Counted from the first letter of the stretch, positions 25,105-37,885 are shown. The stretch: DNA of 64,000 bases from Opisthorchis felineus (GCA_004794785.1 SJOL01009709.1:782149-846148); one strand, 5' to 3'. The notes: generated by a model not told the origin, from the letters alone. Numbers and translations: made by a program.

Positions 25105-28100
25105 GTCCGCTAATCCAGTTCTAGGGCTTAAGAACCGGACATAACTAACCCACGGTGCGAGTTACTTAGCTCCGCCGACTTAATGCTACTTATTCCTATT
25201 CATGGTATAAAAAGGATTACCTTTAAGTGTTAAGGCTGAAGAGATAAGAGCGAAATGTCGATAGCAGGACCACCCATAAACAACCAATTCTAACAAACTG
25301 CTTTTTAAGGAGTAAATCACTTGGGTGATGACTGATAACTAAAATGTTCAATCAAGTGTCGCGCAGTAGAAGGCACTGCATGGTGTGCGGGCGTATTTGC
25401 CAGATCGCTTAGCTTGATTATGCTGTTAGCCCCCCATGTTGGAGGGCTAGCAATGGATAACGTCTGATGTTGGGTACAGTGAAAAGGAATTAGGGCGTGC
25501 ACAGTACTGCTTGTGAGAAAACCGTGTGCGACATTAACGAAATAGCAGATGCTAGGATGAAAACTAGACAATACGAGCAATGGAGCAAAGGAATACGTAG
25601 GACTCGATAGATAGATATTTGTACTACAAACAATGCTCTGGGAGTCTGCCTGAAGATTGGCGTTCACTTGCTAAGAGTGAAGCTGTTGACAGCTAGCGTC
25701 ATGAGGTCTCGACGGTTGCTGAAAGCTGGTGCTTATGAACGGTAACTCTGGTGCCGTAAAAGAAGGGCTGAGGCCAACCTGGTGACTCAGGTTGCCAACC
25801 CATTAAACAGGTTTTCGTGGGATGCGGTTTAAGTCCACGTAGACAGGCATGAAAAACTTAAATGACGTAACGTAGCGCATATGACCATGGTGGATATAGA
25901 ATACTACTTGAGAGAAGAGGCGCAAAAAGGCTTCCGGTAATGGCTAAGCGGCTTCTCCGCTAGTCATGGCATACCTGGGATGTAGCGCGCCCTGTTGCTT
26001 AAACGAATTTAGTGGAGCGGGCACACGTACAACCCATGGAACCAATACATTTTGTGAACCACAGCTCGGTGGGATCACTTTAGTTCATGGACTGGCATTT
26101 GTGCTAAGACGGCAGAAGACGTCAAGTGATAGCTCGGATGTTCTTAGAAAGTTTGGAAAATTATGTTACGCCAAATATAGACCTGAAAGACGCAAACAAG
26201 CTCCGTATCATCGGCTGATCTTTCGCTTACCATGCCTGGACAACTCGTCACCGACCTTTGCCGCCTCTTTTTTCCCTGTCCTGCGTATGTGAAGGTCAAG
26301 ATCTTTACTCGGGTTTACCAAAATGCGAAGTTTGGTCACTTCTAAGGCCTGCGTTATACTCCCGGAGATGGTGACCTTGTTCTTGCATGGCCAAAGTCCA
26401 GGGATTTGGTATGTAGGGTCTTTATCTACCACACCACTTCCTTTGAGCGTACTCCCAGTGACAGATCTGCCTCTGGAGTGAAAAGTGAAATAGATACTGG
26501 GAGGGGTCGATTTACCGGCAGCAAGACTGCATTGATCCTCAGTAGCAGTAAAGCACCGGGTTATTCATGCTACGGGTTGGGTTGCTTGGCGAGGTTTCAC
26601 TCTTGCTTGTAGATGGAGTGGCTCTTAGGGGTGCTGGGTTTGAGATGGTTGTTTGATCATCAGTTCTGAATACGAGTTTGGACGTCGCACGCTGAACTGT
26701 GTAAATTAAAGAGCTTCATGAAAAAAGGCAGAAGATAAAGTGAAAACCAAAAGGTGGGAAACGGAGAAGGAAGCGTAAAATTATCCCAAATGGGGGGCAA
26801 AATGTGAGAAACAGAGAATGGTGAGTGTACGAGAGGGAGATAGATTGTGGACACTTTGGCCTCCTGTGTAAAACTGTTCCACGTAGACTACATTTGGACA
26901 CAACAGCTTGTGGTGTTTTGTACCTTTCTTTTGCTTTCATTATAACGTTACGTATTTCATCAACTCCATAAACATTTTTTGTTTGAATACGCAAAACCAC
27001 AAAAACGCGCATTTGTACAAATTACATACAATACAGGCTTGGTCGCATGCTCCGACTTTCTCTTCTCATTTCACTCGCGCTTACAGCGGTCATTCGCTAG
27101 CTTCATGTGATAACTCTGGTATCAAAACATTTCAGACTGTCTTCGGAGTTTATTGTATGTGAGAGCTCCCCAGAAAGAAGACCCCTGGACATCCGCGATC
27201 TGATTATTATTTATTCACTGACCTCGGCCAATGACGAACTATTTTAAAGAGAACAATTCTTGGTGAGTCTGTTCCATTCGACCCTTTTTATTATTGTGTA
27301 CTCAATTCAGAGTAATTATATTTATTTCTTTGTCACACACCCCTCCTACAGTAGCTTTTTGGGTACTCAGACCACTAAAAGCTAAAGTATTCTTTGGGCG
27401 TACCAGAATATATTCTGGGCCTTAACCCGGGACACAGTATTGCGCCTTTATTCTAGGTAAGAAGCTGTTAAGCTGCTGTCCGGAAATCCGGTTGTTGCAC
27501 TTACTGTGGTGTGACGCATCTAAAACATTTTGTGCGACGAAAGCTCCCAATAAAATTTCATTTCTGGACAAATACCAAAATGAGACGGTCCTTTTGAAGG
27601 CTGGAGACATACATCTGCATGTGCTTTCCGTGGGTTTCTGGGCTGCCATTAAGGGTGATCTTGGTGAACATCGTGGCACGGAGCGGAAAAACGGTGTTTG
27701 GAGTTTGCTGAAGTCATGTGCAGTAAGTAACTTTGTGATCACTTCTCACTGCTGATACCGACTGCGTCAGCCTCTATTACCAAGTTTAATAAGGTGACCG
27801 CCATGCTGGCTCTCGGCCTATGATTATATGCTATCAAAGTTATTATTATTTTTCCGATCCTGTAACCGGATACCGCACCGTATGCCAGTGATTTTTAGCG
27901 GCACACAGCTGCAGCTTCATCGCTGGAAACATGCGTTTAAATTTGTTTTTGCGCCTCTGAGGGCTCATGCGTAAGCACATTACCGCTGCTCTAGAATACA
28001 TTCCAGGTGGATATTAAATGATGTACTAATGTTTCCGTGTAATGTTGCTTTTGTTTTAGTTTAAACCATTCAGATGAGAACCATTGAGCTCTAACGAGCC

Positions 28101-28909
28101 GTTCTTGCGCTTAATACCAATGACATTCCCGAAACTTGGTTGCAAGTCCAAACCAGAATAATTATGACGCAGACGTCCTCTTTTTGTCGACACCATTATT
28201 AAAAACTTTGGACTATAGTGCGACTTGCGCTGTAAATTTGCTGTCTACGCTTGCGGTAACTCCTTTATGTCAAGGCATACATCAGGTTGGCGTTACTAGG
28301 TTTATTTTCCGCAAGACCGAAAGTCTAGTCTGTATGCTCAGAGGTGTCTTAAGATTAGGGTTTTTTGGAAAGTGCCGTTTTGTTAGTTGAAGTCTACAGA
28401 ACGAATAAATGCTGAACCAGAATCTTACAAAAAACAATAACCAGCGGAGCATAAATCCCGAGGGCTAGTCTGCCGGATGCGAGACGTGTAGTAGTTTGCT
28501 GGCCACTAGACACATTGCCAAAAGTGAATGCAGACCGTCTTTCTATCCGTTGTTTTAAGTAAATCCAAAGCCAGCGGTAAACGCACTTTAGCAGTTACCG
28601 TGATCAAAACTCAGGGCGAAGACCAGCGGTAACCAGCATTCAAAGGCCTACAAAGGGGTGGTGAACATCACGTCCAAGATGGCAATTGCCAATCGCCACG
28701 TCCCATTTAATTAGCCTAACTACAGCCCCAGGGCTGGGACCCTTTGATAAAACCTCCGTAGTTGGCAAACCACTTTTTCGTTGCCAGTATCAGCACTCTG
28801 GCGTGAACGCACTATTGTGCATAAAATCTGCGGTCAGCAATAAACTCGCACCAAACACAAGAACAGTCTATACCATAAGTTGTTGGTGTAGCCACCAAGG
28901 GTTCAAAAG
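25105..28909. other. Intergenic, nothing recognised
   Basis: No domain recognised. The longest open frames are 25317-25667 (minus, 116 codons), 25966-26292 (plus, 108) and 27422-27742 / 27492-27755 (minus and plus, overlapping each other). None has a motif I can name, and both-strand openness argues against coding. 25700-26000 is GC-richer and may be part of a dispersed repeat. Confidence 0.4.
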
Positions 28910-29799
28910 GTAGTTCCAACAATCGCCTTAACATGGCCCTTTACAAGAAGCAGTTCGTTGCAGTAATATATCCCGCAAACTTGACTACCATGCTAGAACT
29001 GACTCCAACGCATGTCAGACCCGAAACCTGGATGCAGCTTAAAGCCAAGGTAACGTTCCTGAGTGCAGCCATAATGAGGACATTTGCGTTTAGTACAATA
29101 TACCAATTTGTGACCACTTCTCGCAAGCTGGGAACAACATGGAACGATTTTTCTACGTGGAAGCAACATTTGATCCACAGAATCAGTGGATTATTAATTG
29201 ACTATCCATGGGAGTATTTTCTGTAAGTGCGCAAGTATCCTATGATGCGCCCAAATTTACCGCCTAGATAGCTAGAGAGGGCGCCAACAAAGGCAAAAAT
29301 GCAAATTTCATTTTATTTATAGTCGATTTTTTTCACAGAAGCGCGTTTTTAATCTCGCATCGTTTGTCTTGTGAGCACAAAATCTTATTTGTGGGTTGCA
29401 AAGAATCAGTAGATCGAAAACAGCCGTTTTTCACCCACCTCATGGCTTTCTAGATAGATTCCAATCGTGCAACTTCTTTACCTGACTGGCATCGGTTTTC
29501 GAGTTCCTGTCACGCACACAATCGCCAGTTGTCCACTTGAGCTGTGGACCAAGAAGGCCTTGTGCTCAAGGTCGTACATACCAGCAGACATGCAAATCCC
29601 TAGGAGCACACCCAAAATTTCTCTGAAACAATGGTTTGAACGGAGGAACCTTCTACAGAAAGTTTAGCATTTGACGATATTAATTTGAAACCTCAAAAAC
29701 CTCCCCAGACAGTGGTAGTTTCACTAAATTTGTTTAAACCTACTCAAGGTCCGCTTTGTGTGCCGAATCCAAGCTTTTACTGGCTGCCGCGGCTCAGCA

Positions 29800-30262
29800 T
29801 CATGATTCCGTGAGAACGGAGGGAAAGTTTTCTGACAAGTTGGTTTTTTTCAGCGTTTTCTCCTGTATTGGATATAGAAATATTTTGAAAGAGTACATGA
29901 GCAATAGTTACGTCGTCTTTGTCTGCGCAAGGTCAAAAGAGAGCAACCATCCGCACTCTATATAGGAGGAATTTCCTATCGTTTCAGCAAGCGTCCCGCC
30001 AAATAAGGCAGAGGAACCCGTCGCAGCTGGTAAGGTTGGAGGAGCTTCTTATGATAGTCAGCGTATGCTGTATTGGGTGCAAGGCGAGGCTTCATCTTCA
30101 CCGTTTTACTGCCTTCTTGATAATGCCAGGGACAGATTTAGTCGGTTTATGGGCAGGAGAGAGTATGATAAACTGGCCAGTACTTCGGAATTTTTGCCAC
30201 AAGTTCAGCAGAGCGAGACGATCTTTCTGGAACATGTAACATGTTCGGTGGAGAAACAGTAG
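29800..30262 (+). pseudogene. Left-end FAR1-type transposase N-terminus, copy A (broken)
   Basis: On the plus strand the left end codes for a diverged homologue of the right-end protein. In one frame (29756-29965) there is L-K-E-Y-M-S-N-S-Y-V-V-F-V, matching L-R-G-Y-M-A-N-N-F-A-V-F-V at the right end. In another frame from 29966 comes P-I-V-S-A-S-V-P-P-N-K-A-E-E-P-V-A, matching P-T-I-V-A-D-V-P-A-D-E-V-K-A-V-E-F. In a third frame (29919-30239) the zinc-binding C-x-G-C-x-A is kept. The last two frames overlap, and the frame open to 30262 continues without similarity. Two frame changes and one stop break it. I infer that it descends from the same DNA-binding domain as the right end. Confidence 0.5.
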
Positions 30263-32209
30263 CGGTTGGCTGAGTTACGAGCAAGCCCTCAGACATGGTG
30301 TGACAGTCTAGGTTCCGTCATCACGGCGTTGCACTTGGGTCCGTGAACAGCTCCGTATATAATCATCTTGGGTGAGTCATTTGAGGTTGTCGGTATGGTT
30401 AGGATTGTCCAAGAAATCGTGACAATTTGAGACCAACATGGCTCAAGGATATTCTTGGGAGCATCGAGGGTGCAGGGTTTTTCTTTGCCGCCATCATACT
30501 ATGGCTCGTAATAGCAGGCAGCCGAGAGTGGTTACAATTTTTAACTACCGTGGTGGGACAACACTTTCCGATGTAAAAAACGATGATGGAAGTTTTGGCA
30601 AAGATAGTAGGGAATGGCAGTATGCAGTCTAGGCAAACCAGCCTGGCCGTGTCCGAAAATGAGTAACGTTCATTAGCTACGTTTTGCGCAGCTAAGTTCA
30701 CTTCTAGCTACGTAATCGTCCATGAGGCTGGGTAGGAAGGACAGAGGTGTAAATGGATGATTCCCGAAATTGTGTTTGAAGCTTACGTGCCTTCGTGTCT
30801 GCCTCGCGTTTCCCGGCGGCTAACATACAAGCATCTGGGGAAGTAGGATTATCATATTTGTGAGCGTGTTAGAGAAAAAAGAGGTTATAAAGCCATCACA
30901 GACAGTTTTTAGGACGGTTCATTAACGTTCATTTAGAAAGTGGATAGGAGAGAATATTAGTAACCAGTTAGGGGCCATACTGAACAGTAGCGTACCGACT
31001 GGGGATATAGATAGCTTTCTGATATTAAGTGCTGCGTGGAAAGAAGTTTTAACTAATCCTGGAAGTTGGGTGGGTCTAAATGAATGAGCAGTTCAAAACA
31101 TGCAGGGACAGGCAACCGGAGAAGAACGTAGATGCCTGGTCATGTTGCACGTTTAGAGGATGGGGTGACCTCATCATGGCGCCTCTACAACCCGGTGAAC
31201 TACGTCAGGGGCGTTACGCTGCGTGCGTTTTGTAGGTCACTGTTAAGTTACACATGATACAGCATTTTTTACTCGGCTATAATAAATGTTTTGGACGCAT
31301 CAAATGGTTACCTGGGATACATGCAAGATTAAGCCAGAGACACAGGCCTTCGACAAACTCTGTTTTCGCTTGTATTTTCTTTGAATGTTGTTGAAATTAT
31401 TGATATCTTCAATGCCGAGCTAATCGTTCTAATAAGGAAGTTGTTTAAATCGCCCGCGGTGTGTTTTGGCACCAGGGGGATTTAGGGGGAGGAGTGGCGG
31501 CACGGGTTAACTGGGCGTGTGTTCGGGGCTGATCTGGGTGTACCTAACGATGGGGGTAGAGCAGTGAATGTAGGTGAAGAAGATATGAACCAAGGCAGAA
31601 GGTGGAGCATGAAGCTGAGCACGGGGTTAGCACGCTCTTTGGGAGGACGGCGTGCAGTTGAAGGGAGAGTTGTCAATGCTGTTGTTTCTATTAGGCTACA
31701 GGGTATAAGTGACGGCAGGCAGAAATGGAGGGAAGTCAGGATTCAGTGCCCTAAAGGAGTTGATTTGACATATAGTGCCCGCCCACTCATCAGGTCACTG
31801 CTGCGGCTACGTCCATCAGTAAACGTTTGAAGACGCATGAGGTCCATGAATCCTAGGAATCAAGTTGATACCACTTAAACTCACGATCGCCTTGTACACA
31901 CCTCTCTTTGACTTCACTGCGCATGATTACTAAATCTTGACATCGTGACATCCGTGTACACACGGATTTTTCGTCATCGACAATGTGACTAATTGCGCAA
32001 GTAGTAAGTTCGCCTTTATAAGCGTAAGACTTCTGAACAATTTTACCCAGGATTTATGATCGATTATACATTATGCCTTCTAGAATCCCTGTCAAAAGAA
32101 AATGGCTTCCGGAAAACGAGAACTGGACTGACTTCCCGATATGTTTGTAGGGATGCAATCAGTCAATATAAACATATGATTCGTCACAAGTGGTTGTGTA
32201 ATTTTCAGG

Positions 32210-32475
32210 CGTGGGGGTGACAGACAGACAACATATACGAGTATGGAGGACCATCGTTGGCCGTTTGATTAGGCTACCATGCATAGTTGAGGCCCCATTA
32301 CCAGCGTCGCGCACAGGTATGGGCCTAGCCGTTGAGATAAGTAGCCAGGGTAAATGACAGCCCGTAGAAGTATGAGTATGGAGGGACGTGGTTACGCGTG
32401 AGATTACACTATCATGGATAGTTGGGGTCTCGTAACTAGCCTCGTGCATAAGTATCAGCCCAGACCGCCAAGACC
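32210..32475. repeat. Two-copy tandem repeat, ~135-bp period (copy A)
   Basis: Two diverged monomers share TGACAG, GAGTATGGAGG, the block ATTA-rich/ACACTATCATG, ATAGTTG(A/G)GG, and CGCACA/TGCATAAGTAT..GCC. The second is displaced by 135 bases. It lies in the interior of the Mutator-like element and recurs in unit B at 37051-37316. Confidence 0.55.
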
Positions 32476-33044
32476 TACGAGTCTTTCGCCACACGGACCA
32501 AAAATCCGTCTGTCACCTCATGGACCACGCCACTCACTAGAAGCACACAAATTATTTTCGCTGAAACTATAGAGTTTCGACGTTGTGACTTTAACGGCCA
32601 GTTAGTCTAATCCATTTGCAACTTTCGGTGATAGTTCGCTCATGGCATTTTGTGTAAGTGAGCGAAATTCCAAGGTCACGGACCATCACCGATTCGCATT
32701 TTGTTGCCAGTTTATGAGAGATAAAACACGAAATCGCACGTTAGCATCTTTTGGCGTTCTTCGGTGTTCTTTAAGAATGAAATAACATCTGCAGGACATC
32801 CAATGAAAATTCCACCCAGGAAAATCGGTCATTGACGTTTGTTTGCTTTATACTCCTCAGATTTAACAAATGAACTTCGTCACGACACACTCTCCTATAG
32901 AGCTCAGCCTCCATTAGGTAGAACGCTGTTAGACAACTGCATGAATTGTGCAGTGGCAATGCGAGGGACATCTCTGTGGATGATTCCCTTTGCCAAATCG
33001 GCATAACTAGCCTGTGAACAATACAGCAATGGACGACATGTCAT

Positions 33045-33590
33045 CTAATACACCAAATAAAAGGCAACCACCAACCTACTTAACATTGATGGTCGGCATT
33101 TAACGCGATAATTGTTCACATCCTTGATAGTAAGTACCTTTCCAAAATGATCAGCGACGTATTGCCGAACCTCCAACGACGGAGCACCATACTTCAAAAG
33201 GGTACTACACTCCTTTAAATCATCATTTGTCAGGCGCTGGTTGATGGCGAGCCTGTCAAAAATAAACTTGCCGCGTGGATGTTTGTGCTCCAGGTGGTAG
33301 GATGTAAACATCAAGTAGTCATGGTACCGGCGAACATAGAATGTTGCCGGACAACCAGTACAATGTGTGCTACCGGGTACACACAATTAACGATAAACTT
33401 ACTAGATGCGACGAATTCCACGGCCTTTACTTCGTCTGCAGGGACGTCTGCTACAATGGTAGGACGCTTTTTCATGTAAAAATAGCAAATTGCTGCTATT
33501 TTGGAGTTTATGCGGACAAAAACTGCGAAATTATTAGCCATGTATCCTCTCAAAGCGATTTGGAATGCATTGAAGGAGAAAAAAACATGG
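33045..33590 (-). pseudogene. Right-end FAR1/FLYWCH-type transposase N-terminus, copy A (one frameshift)
   Basis: Read on the minus strand. The first part (about 33590-33395) has Y-M-A-N-N-F-A-V-F-V-R-I and V-P-A-D-E-V-K-A-V-E-F-V-A-S. A one-base frame change near 33385-33395 leads to the second part (33386-33045). That part has H-C-T-G-C-P-A, then L-E-H-K-H-P (the C...C...H-x-H zinc site of FAR1/WRKY-GCM-type fingers), N-Q-R-L-T, L-L-K-Y-G-A, V-R-x-Y-V, F-G-K-V-L-T and K-D-V-N-N-Y. In animals this module is the N-terminus of Mutator-like transposases and of host proteins derived from them (ZSWIM/FLYWCH types). The catalytic DDE domain and SWIM finger that normally follow are absent: the frame stops at 33045. 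Therefore it is a truncated transposase, perhaps still a DNA-binding fragment if the shift were corrected by splicing, for which I see no evidence. Confidence 0.65.
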
Positions 33591-33751
33591 ACCAGCTAAC
33601 TTCTCTACAAAATCATCCACCGCATTCACGGACAAAACGTGTTCACCCATGGCAGCCAATAAAAATGTGAATCCCGCGCCCACAGTGGGCCTTGAGTAGG
33701 TTTAAACAACTACCAACAAAACTGCGGCCGCGTGGGGAGATCTTAAGGGCC

Positions 33752-33752
33752 N
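33752..33752. other. Ambiguous base (N) at the duplication junction
   Basis: The only N noticed in the window. It sits exactly between the end of unit A (…AAGGGCC) and the start of unit B (GTAGTTCC…). It marks an assembly join or an unresolved base. Confidence 0.98.
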
Positions 33753-34641
33753 GTAGTTCCAACAATCGCCTTAACATGGCCCTTTACAAGAAGCAGTTCG
33801 TTGCAGTAATATATCCCGCAAACTTGACTACCATGCTAGAACTGACTCCAACGCATGTCAGACCCGAAACCTGGATGCAGCTTAAAGCCAAGGTAACGTT
33901 CCTGAGTGCAGCCATAATGAGGACATTTGCGTTTAGTACAATATACCAATTTGTGACCACTTCTCGCAAGCTGGGAACAACATGGAACGATTTTTCTACG
34001 TGGAAGCAACATTTGATCCACAGAATCAGTGGATTAATAATTGACTATCCATGGGAGTATTTCCTGTAAGTGCGCAAGTATCTTATGGTGCGCCCAAATT
34101 TACTGCCTAGATAGCTAGAGAGGGTGCCAACAAAGGCAAAATGCAAATTTCATTTTATTTATAGTCGAGTTTTTTCACAGAAGCGCGTTTTTAATCTCGC
34201 ATCGTTTGTCTTGTGAGCACAAAATCTTATTTGTGGGTTGCAAAGAATCAGTAGATCGAAAACAGCCGTTTTTCACCCACCTCATGGCTTTCTAGATAGA
34301 TTCCAATCGTGCAACTTCTTTACCTGACTGGCATCGGTTTTCGAGTTCCTGTCACGCACACAATCGCCAGTTGTCCACTTGAGCTGTGGACCAAGAAGGC
34401 CTTGTGCTCAAGGTCGTACATACCAGCAGACATGCAAATCCCTAGGAGCACACCCAAAATTTCTCTGAAACAATGGTTTGAACGGAGGAACCTTCTACAG
34501 AAAGTTTAGCATTTGACGATATTAATTTGAAACCTCAAAAACCTCCCCAGACAGTGGTAGTTTCACTAAATTTGTTTAAACCTACTCAAGGTCCGCTTTG
34601 TGTGCCGAATCCAAGCTTTTACTGGCTGCCGCGGCTCAGCA

Positions 34642-35104
34642 TCATGATTCCGTGAGAACGGAGGGAAAGTTTTCTGACAAGTTGGTTTTTTTCAGCGTTT
34701 TCTCCTGTATTGGATATAGAAATATTTTGAAAGAGTACATGAGCAATAGTTACGTCGTCTTTGTCTGCGCAAGGTCAAAATAGAGCAACCATCCGCACTC
34801 TATATAGGAGGAATTTCCTATCGTCTCAGCAAGCGTCCCGCCAAATAAGGCAGAGGAACCCGTCGCAGCTGGTAAGGTTGGAGGAGCTTCTTATGATAGT
34901 CAGCGTATGCTGTATAGGGTGCAAGGCGAGGCTTCATCTTCACCGTTTTACTGCCTTCTTGATAATGCCAGGGACAGATTTAGTCGGTTTATGGGCAGGA
35001 GAGAGTATGATAAACTGGCCAGTACTTCGGAATTTTTGCCACAAGTTCAGCAGAGCGAGACGATCTTTCTGGAACATGTAACATGTTCGGTGGAGAAACA
35101 GTAG
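34642..35104 (+). pseudogene. Left-end FAR1-type transposase N-terminus, copy B (broken)
   Basis: Equivalent of 29800-30262 with the same frame breaks. One extra stop ends the first frame (AAA AGA G to AAA TAG A near 34780), and a W-to-R change sits just after the third-frame methionine. Confidence 0.5.
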
Positions 35105-37050
35105 CGGTTGGCTGAGTTACGAGCAAGCCCTCAGACATGGTGTGACAGTCGAGGTTCCGTCATCACGGCGTTGCACTTGGGTCCGTGAACAGCTCCGTAT
35201 ATAAGCATCTTGGGTGAGTCATTTGAGGTTGTCGGTATGGTTAGGATTGTCCAAGAAATCGTGACAACTTGAGACCAACATGGCTCAAGGATATTCTTGG
35301 GAGCATCGAGGGTGCAGGGTTTTTCTTTGCCGCCATCATACTATGGCTCGTAATAGCAGGCAGCCGAGAGTGGTTACAATTTTTAACTACCGTGGTGGGA
35401 CAACACTTTCCGATGTAAAAAACGATGATGGAAGTTTTGGCAAAGATAGTAGGGAATGGCAGTATGCAGTCTAGGCAAACCAGCCTGGCCGTGTCCGAAA
35501 ATGAGTAACGTTCATTAGCTACGTTTTGCGCAGCTAAGTTCACTTCTAGCTACGTAATCGTCCATGAGGCTGGGTAGGAAGGACAGAGGTGTAAATGGAT
35601 GATTCCCGAAATTGTGTTTGAAGCTTACGTGCCTTCGTGTCTGCCTCGCGTTTCCCGGCGGCTAACATACAAGCATCTGGGGAAGTAGGATTATCATATT
35701 TGTGAGCGTGTTAGAGAAAAAAGAGGTTATAAAGCCATCACAGACAGTTTTTAGGTGGTTCATTAACGTTCATTTAGAAAGTGGATAGGAGAGAATATTA
35801 GTAACCAGTTAGGGGCCATACTGAACGGTAGCGTACCGACTGGGGATATAGATAGCTTTCTGATATTAAGTGCTGCGTGGAAAGAAGTTTTAACTAATCC
35901 TGGAAGTTGGGTGGGTCTAAATGAATGAGCAGTTCAAAACATGCAGGGACAGGCAACCGGAGAAAATAGTAGATGCCTGGTCATGTTGCACGTTTAGAGG
36001 ATGGGGTGACCTCATCATGGCGCCTCTACAACCCGGTGAACTACGTCAGGGGCGTTACGCTGCGTGCGTTTTGTAGGTCACTGTTAAGTTACACATGATA
36101 CAGCATTTTTTACTCGGCTATAATAAATGTTTTGGACGCATCAAATGGTTACCTGGGATACATGCAAGATTAAGCCAGAGACACAGGCCTTCGACAAACT
36201 CTGTTTTCGCTTGTATTTTCTTTGAATGTTGTTGAAATTATTGATATCTTCAATGCCGAGCTAATCGTTCTAATAAGGAAGTTGTTTAAATCGCCCGCGG
36301 TGTGTTTTGGCACCAGGGGGATTTAGGGGGAGGAGTGGCGGCACGGGTTAACTGGGCGTGTGTTCGGGGCTGATCTGGGTGTACCTAACGATGGGGGTAG
36401 AGCAGTGAATGTAGGTGAAGAAGATATGAACCAAGGCAGAAGGTGGAGCATGAAGCTGAGCACGGGGTTAGCACGCTCTTTGGGAGGACGGCGTGCAGTT
36501 GAAGGGAGAGTTGTCAATGCTGTTGTTTCTATTAGGCTACAGGGTATAAGTGACGGCAGGCAGAAATGGAGGGAAGTCAGGATTCAGTGCCCTAAAGGAG
36601 CAGATTTGACATATAGTGCCCGCCCACTCATCAGGTCACTGCTGCGGCTACGTCCATCAGTAAACGTTTGAAGACGCATGAGGTCCATGAATCCTAGGAA
36701 TCAAGTTGATACCACTTAAACTCACGATCGCCTTGTACACACCTCTCTTTGACTTCACTGCGCATGATTACTAAATCTTGACATCGTGACATCCGTGTAC
36801 ACACGGATTTTTCGTCATCGACAATGTGACTAATTGCGCAAGTAGTAAGTTCGCCTTTATAAGCGTAAGACTTCTGAACAATTTTACCCGGGATTTATGA
36901 TCTATTATACATTATGCCTTCTAGAATCCCTGTCAAAAGAAAATGGCTTCCGGAAAACGAGAACTGGACTGACTTCCCGATATGTTTGTAGGGATGCAAT
37001 CAGTCAATATAAACATATGATTCGTCACAAGTGGTTGTGTAATTTTCAGG

Positions 37051-37316
37051 CGTGGGGGTGACAGACAGACAACATATACGAGTATGGAAGACCATCGTTG
37101 GCCGTTTGATTAGGCTACCATGCATAGTTGAGGCCCCATTACCAGCGTCGCGCACAGGTATGGGCCTAGCCGTTGAGATAAGTAGCCAGGGTAAATGACA
37201 GCCCGTAGAAGTATGAGTATGGAGGGACGTGGTTACGCGTGAGATTACACTATCATGCGTAGTTGGGGTCTCGTAACTAGCCTCGTGCATAAGTATCAGC
37301 CCAGACCGCCAAGACC
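37051..37316. repeat. Two-copy tandem repeat, ~135-bp period (copy B)
   Basis: Copy of 32210-32475. It differs at a few bases (for example GGAGGA to GGAAGA, and TCATGGATAG to TCATGCGTAG). Confidence 0.55.
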
Positions 37317-37885
37317 TACGAGTCTTTCGCCACACGGACCAAAAATCCGTCTGTCACCTCATGGACCACGCCACTCACTAGAAGCACACAAATTATTTTC
37401 GCTGAAACTATAGAGTTTCGACGTTGTGACTTTAACGGCCAGTTAGTCTAATCCATTTGCAACTTTCGGTGATAGTTCGCTCATGGCATTTTGTGTAAGT
37501 GAGCGAAATTCCAAGGTCACGGACCATCACCGATTCGCATTTTGTTGCCAGTTTATGAGAGATAAAACACGAAATCGCACGTTAGCATCTTTTGGCGTTC
37601 TTCGGTGTTCTTTAAGAATGAAATAACATCTGCAGGACATCCAATGAAAATTCCACCCAGGAAAATCGGTCATTGACGTTTGTTTGCTTTATACTCCTCA
37701 GATTTAACAAATGAACTTCGTCACGACACACTCTCCTATAGAGCTCAGCCTCCATTAGGTAGAACGCTGTTAGACAACTGCATGAATTGTGCAGTGGCAA
37801 TGCGAGGGACATCTCTGTGGATGATTCCCTTTGCCAAATCGGCATAACTAGCCTGTGAACAATACAGCAATGGACGACATGTCAT

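Larger units (their letters stand above)
29714..33714. mobile_element. Mutator-like DNA element with coding inverted ends, copy A
   Basis: The ends carry inverted repeats. GGTAGTT is at both tips, and an exact 18-mer GTTTAAACCTACTCAAGG sits at 29732-29749 with its reverse complement at 33690-33707. Similarity then continues inward, diverged but alignable, for about 330 bp: C/ATTTTTA.TGGCTGCC, TCCGTGA, AGAAGTT/ACAAGTT, and a T-run followed by CTCCT. Long inverted ends plus a FAR1-type zinc finger fit the Mutator-like superfamily. No clear target-site duplication is visible outside the tips, and no catalytic transposase domain was found inside, so the element is non-autonomous. The interior 30300-33040 is otherwise unassigned. 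It includes a two-copy repeat at 32210-32475 and open frames at 31519-31830 and 32771-33004 without recognisable domains. Confidence 0.65.
28910..33751. repeat. Direct repeat unit A (4,842 bp)
   Basis: Nearly identical to 33753-38592, in the same orientation. By eye the copies differ by scattered single-base changes and about two one-base deletions, so identity is roughly 99 percent. Differences include a run of five versus four A near 29295, GAAGAACG versus GAAAATAG near 31120, and TT versus CA near 31760. The unit starts at GTAGTTCCAAC and ends at CTTAAGGGCC. It contains 820 bp of unassigned DNA (with a 97-codon open frame at 28933-29226), then a Mutator-like element. A single N separates the copies. 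Confidence 0.95.

Noticed and set aside
28941..29178. Overlapping genes on both strands at the start of the duplicated unit
   Set aside because: Open frames of 60-97 codons on both strands without domains; repetition in unit B only reflects the duplication.
33700..33751. Synthetic polylinker (NotI-, BglII-, AflII-, ApaI-like and PmeI-like sites close together)
   Set aside because: No other vector sequence is present, the stretch recurs in unit B continuing into ordinary DNA, and the PmeI-like site is part of the transposon's inverted repeat found also at 29732. Probably chance.
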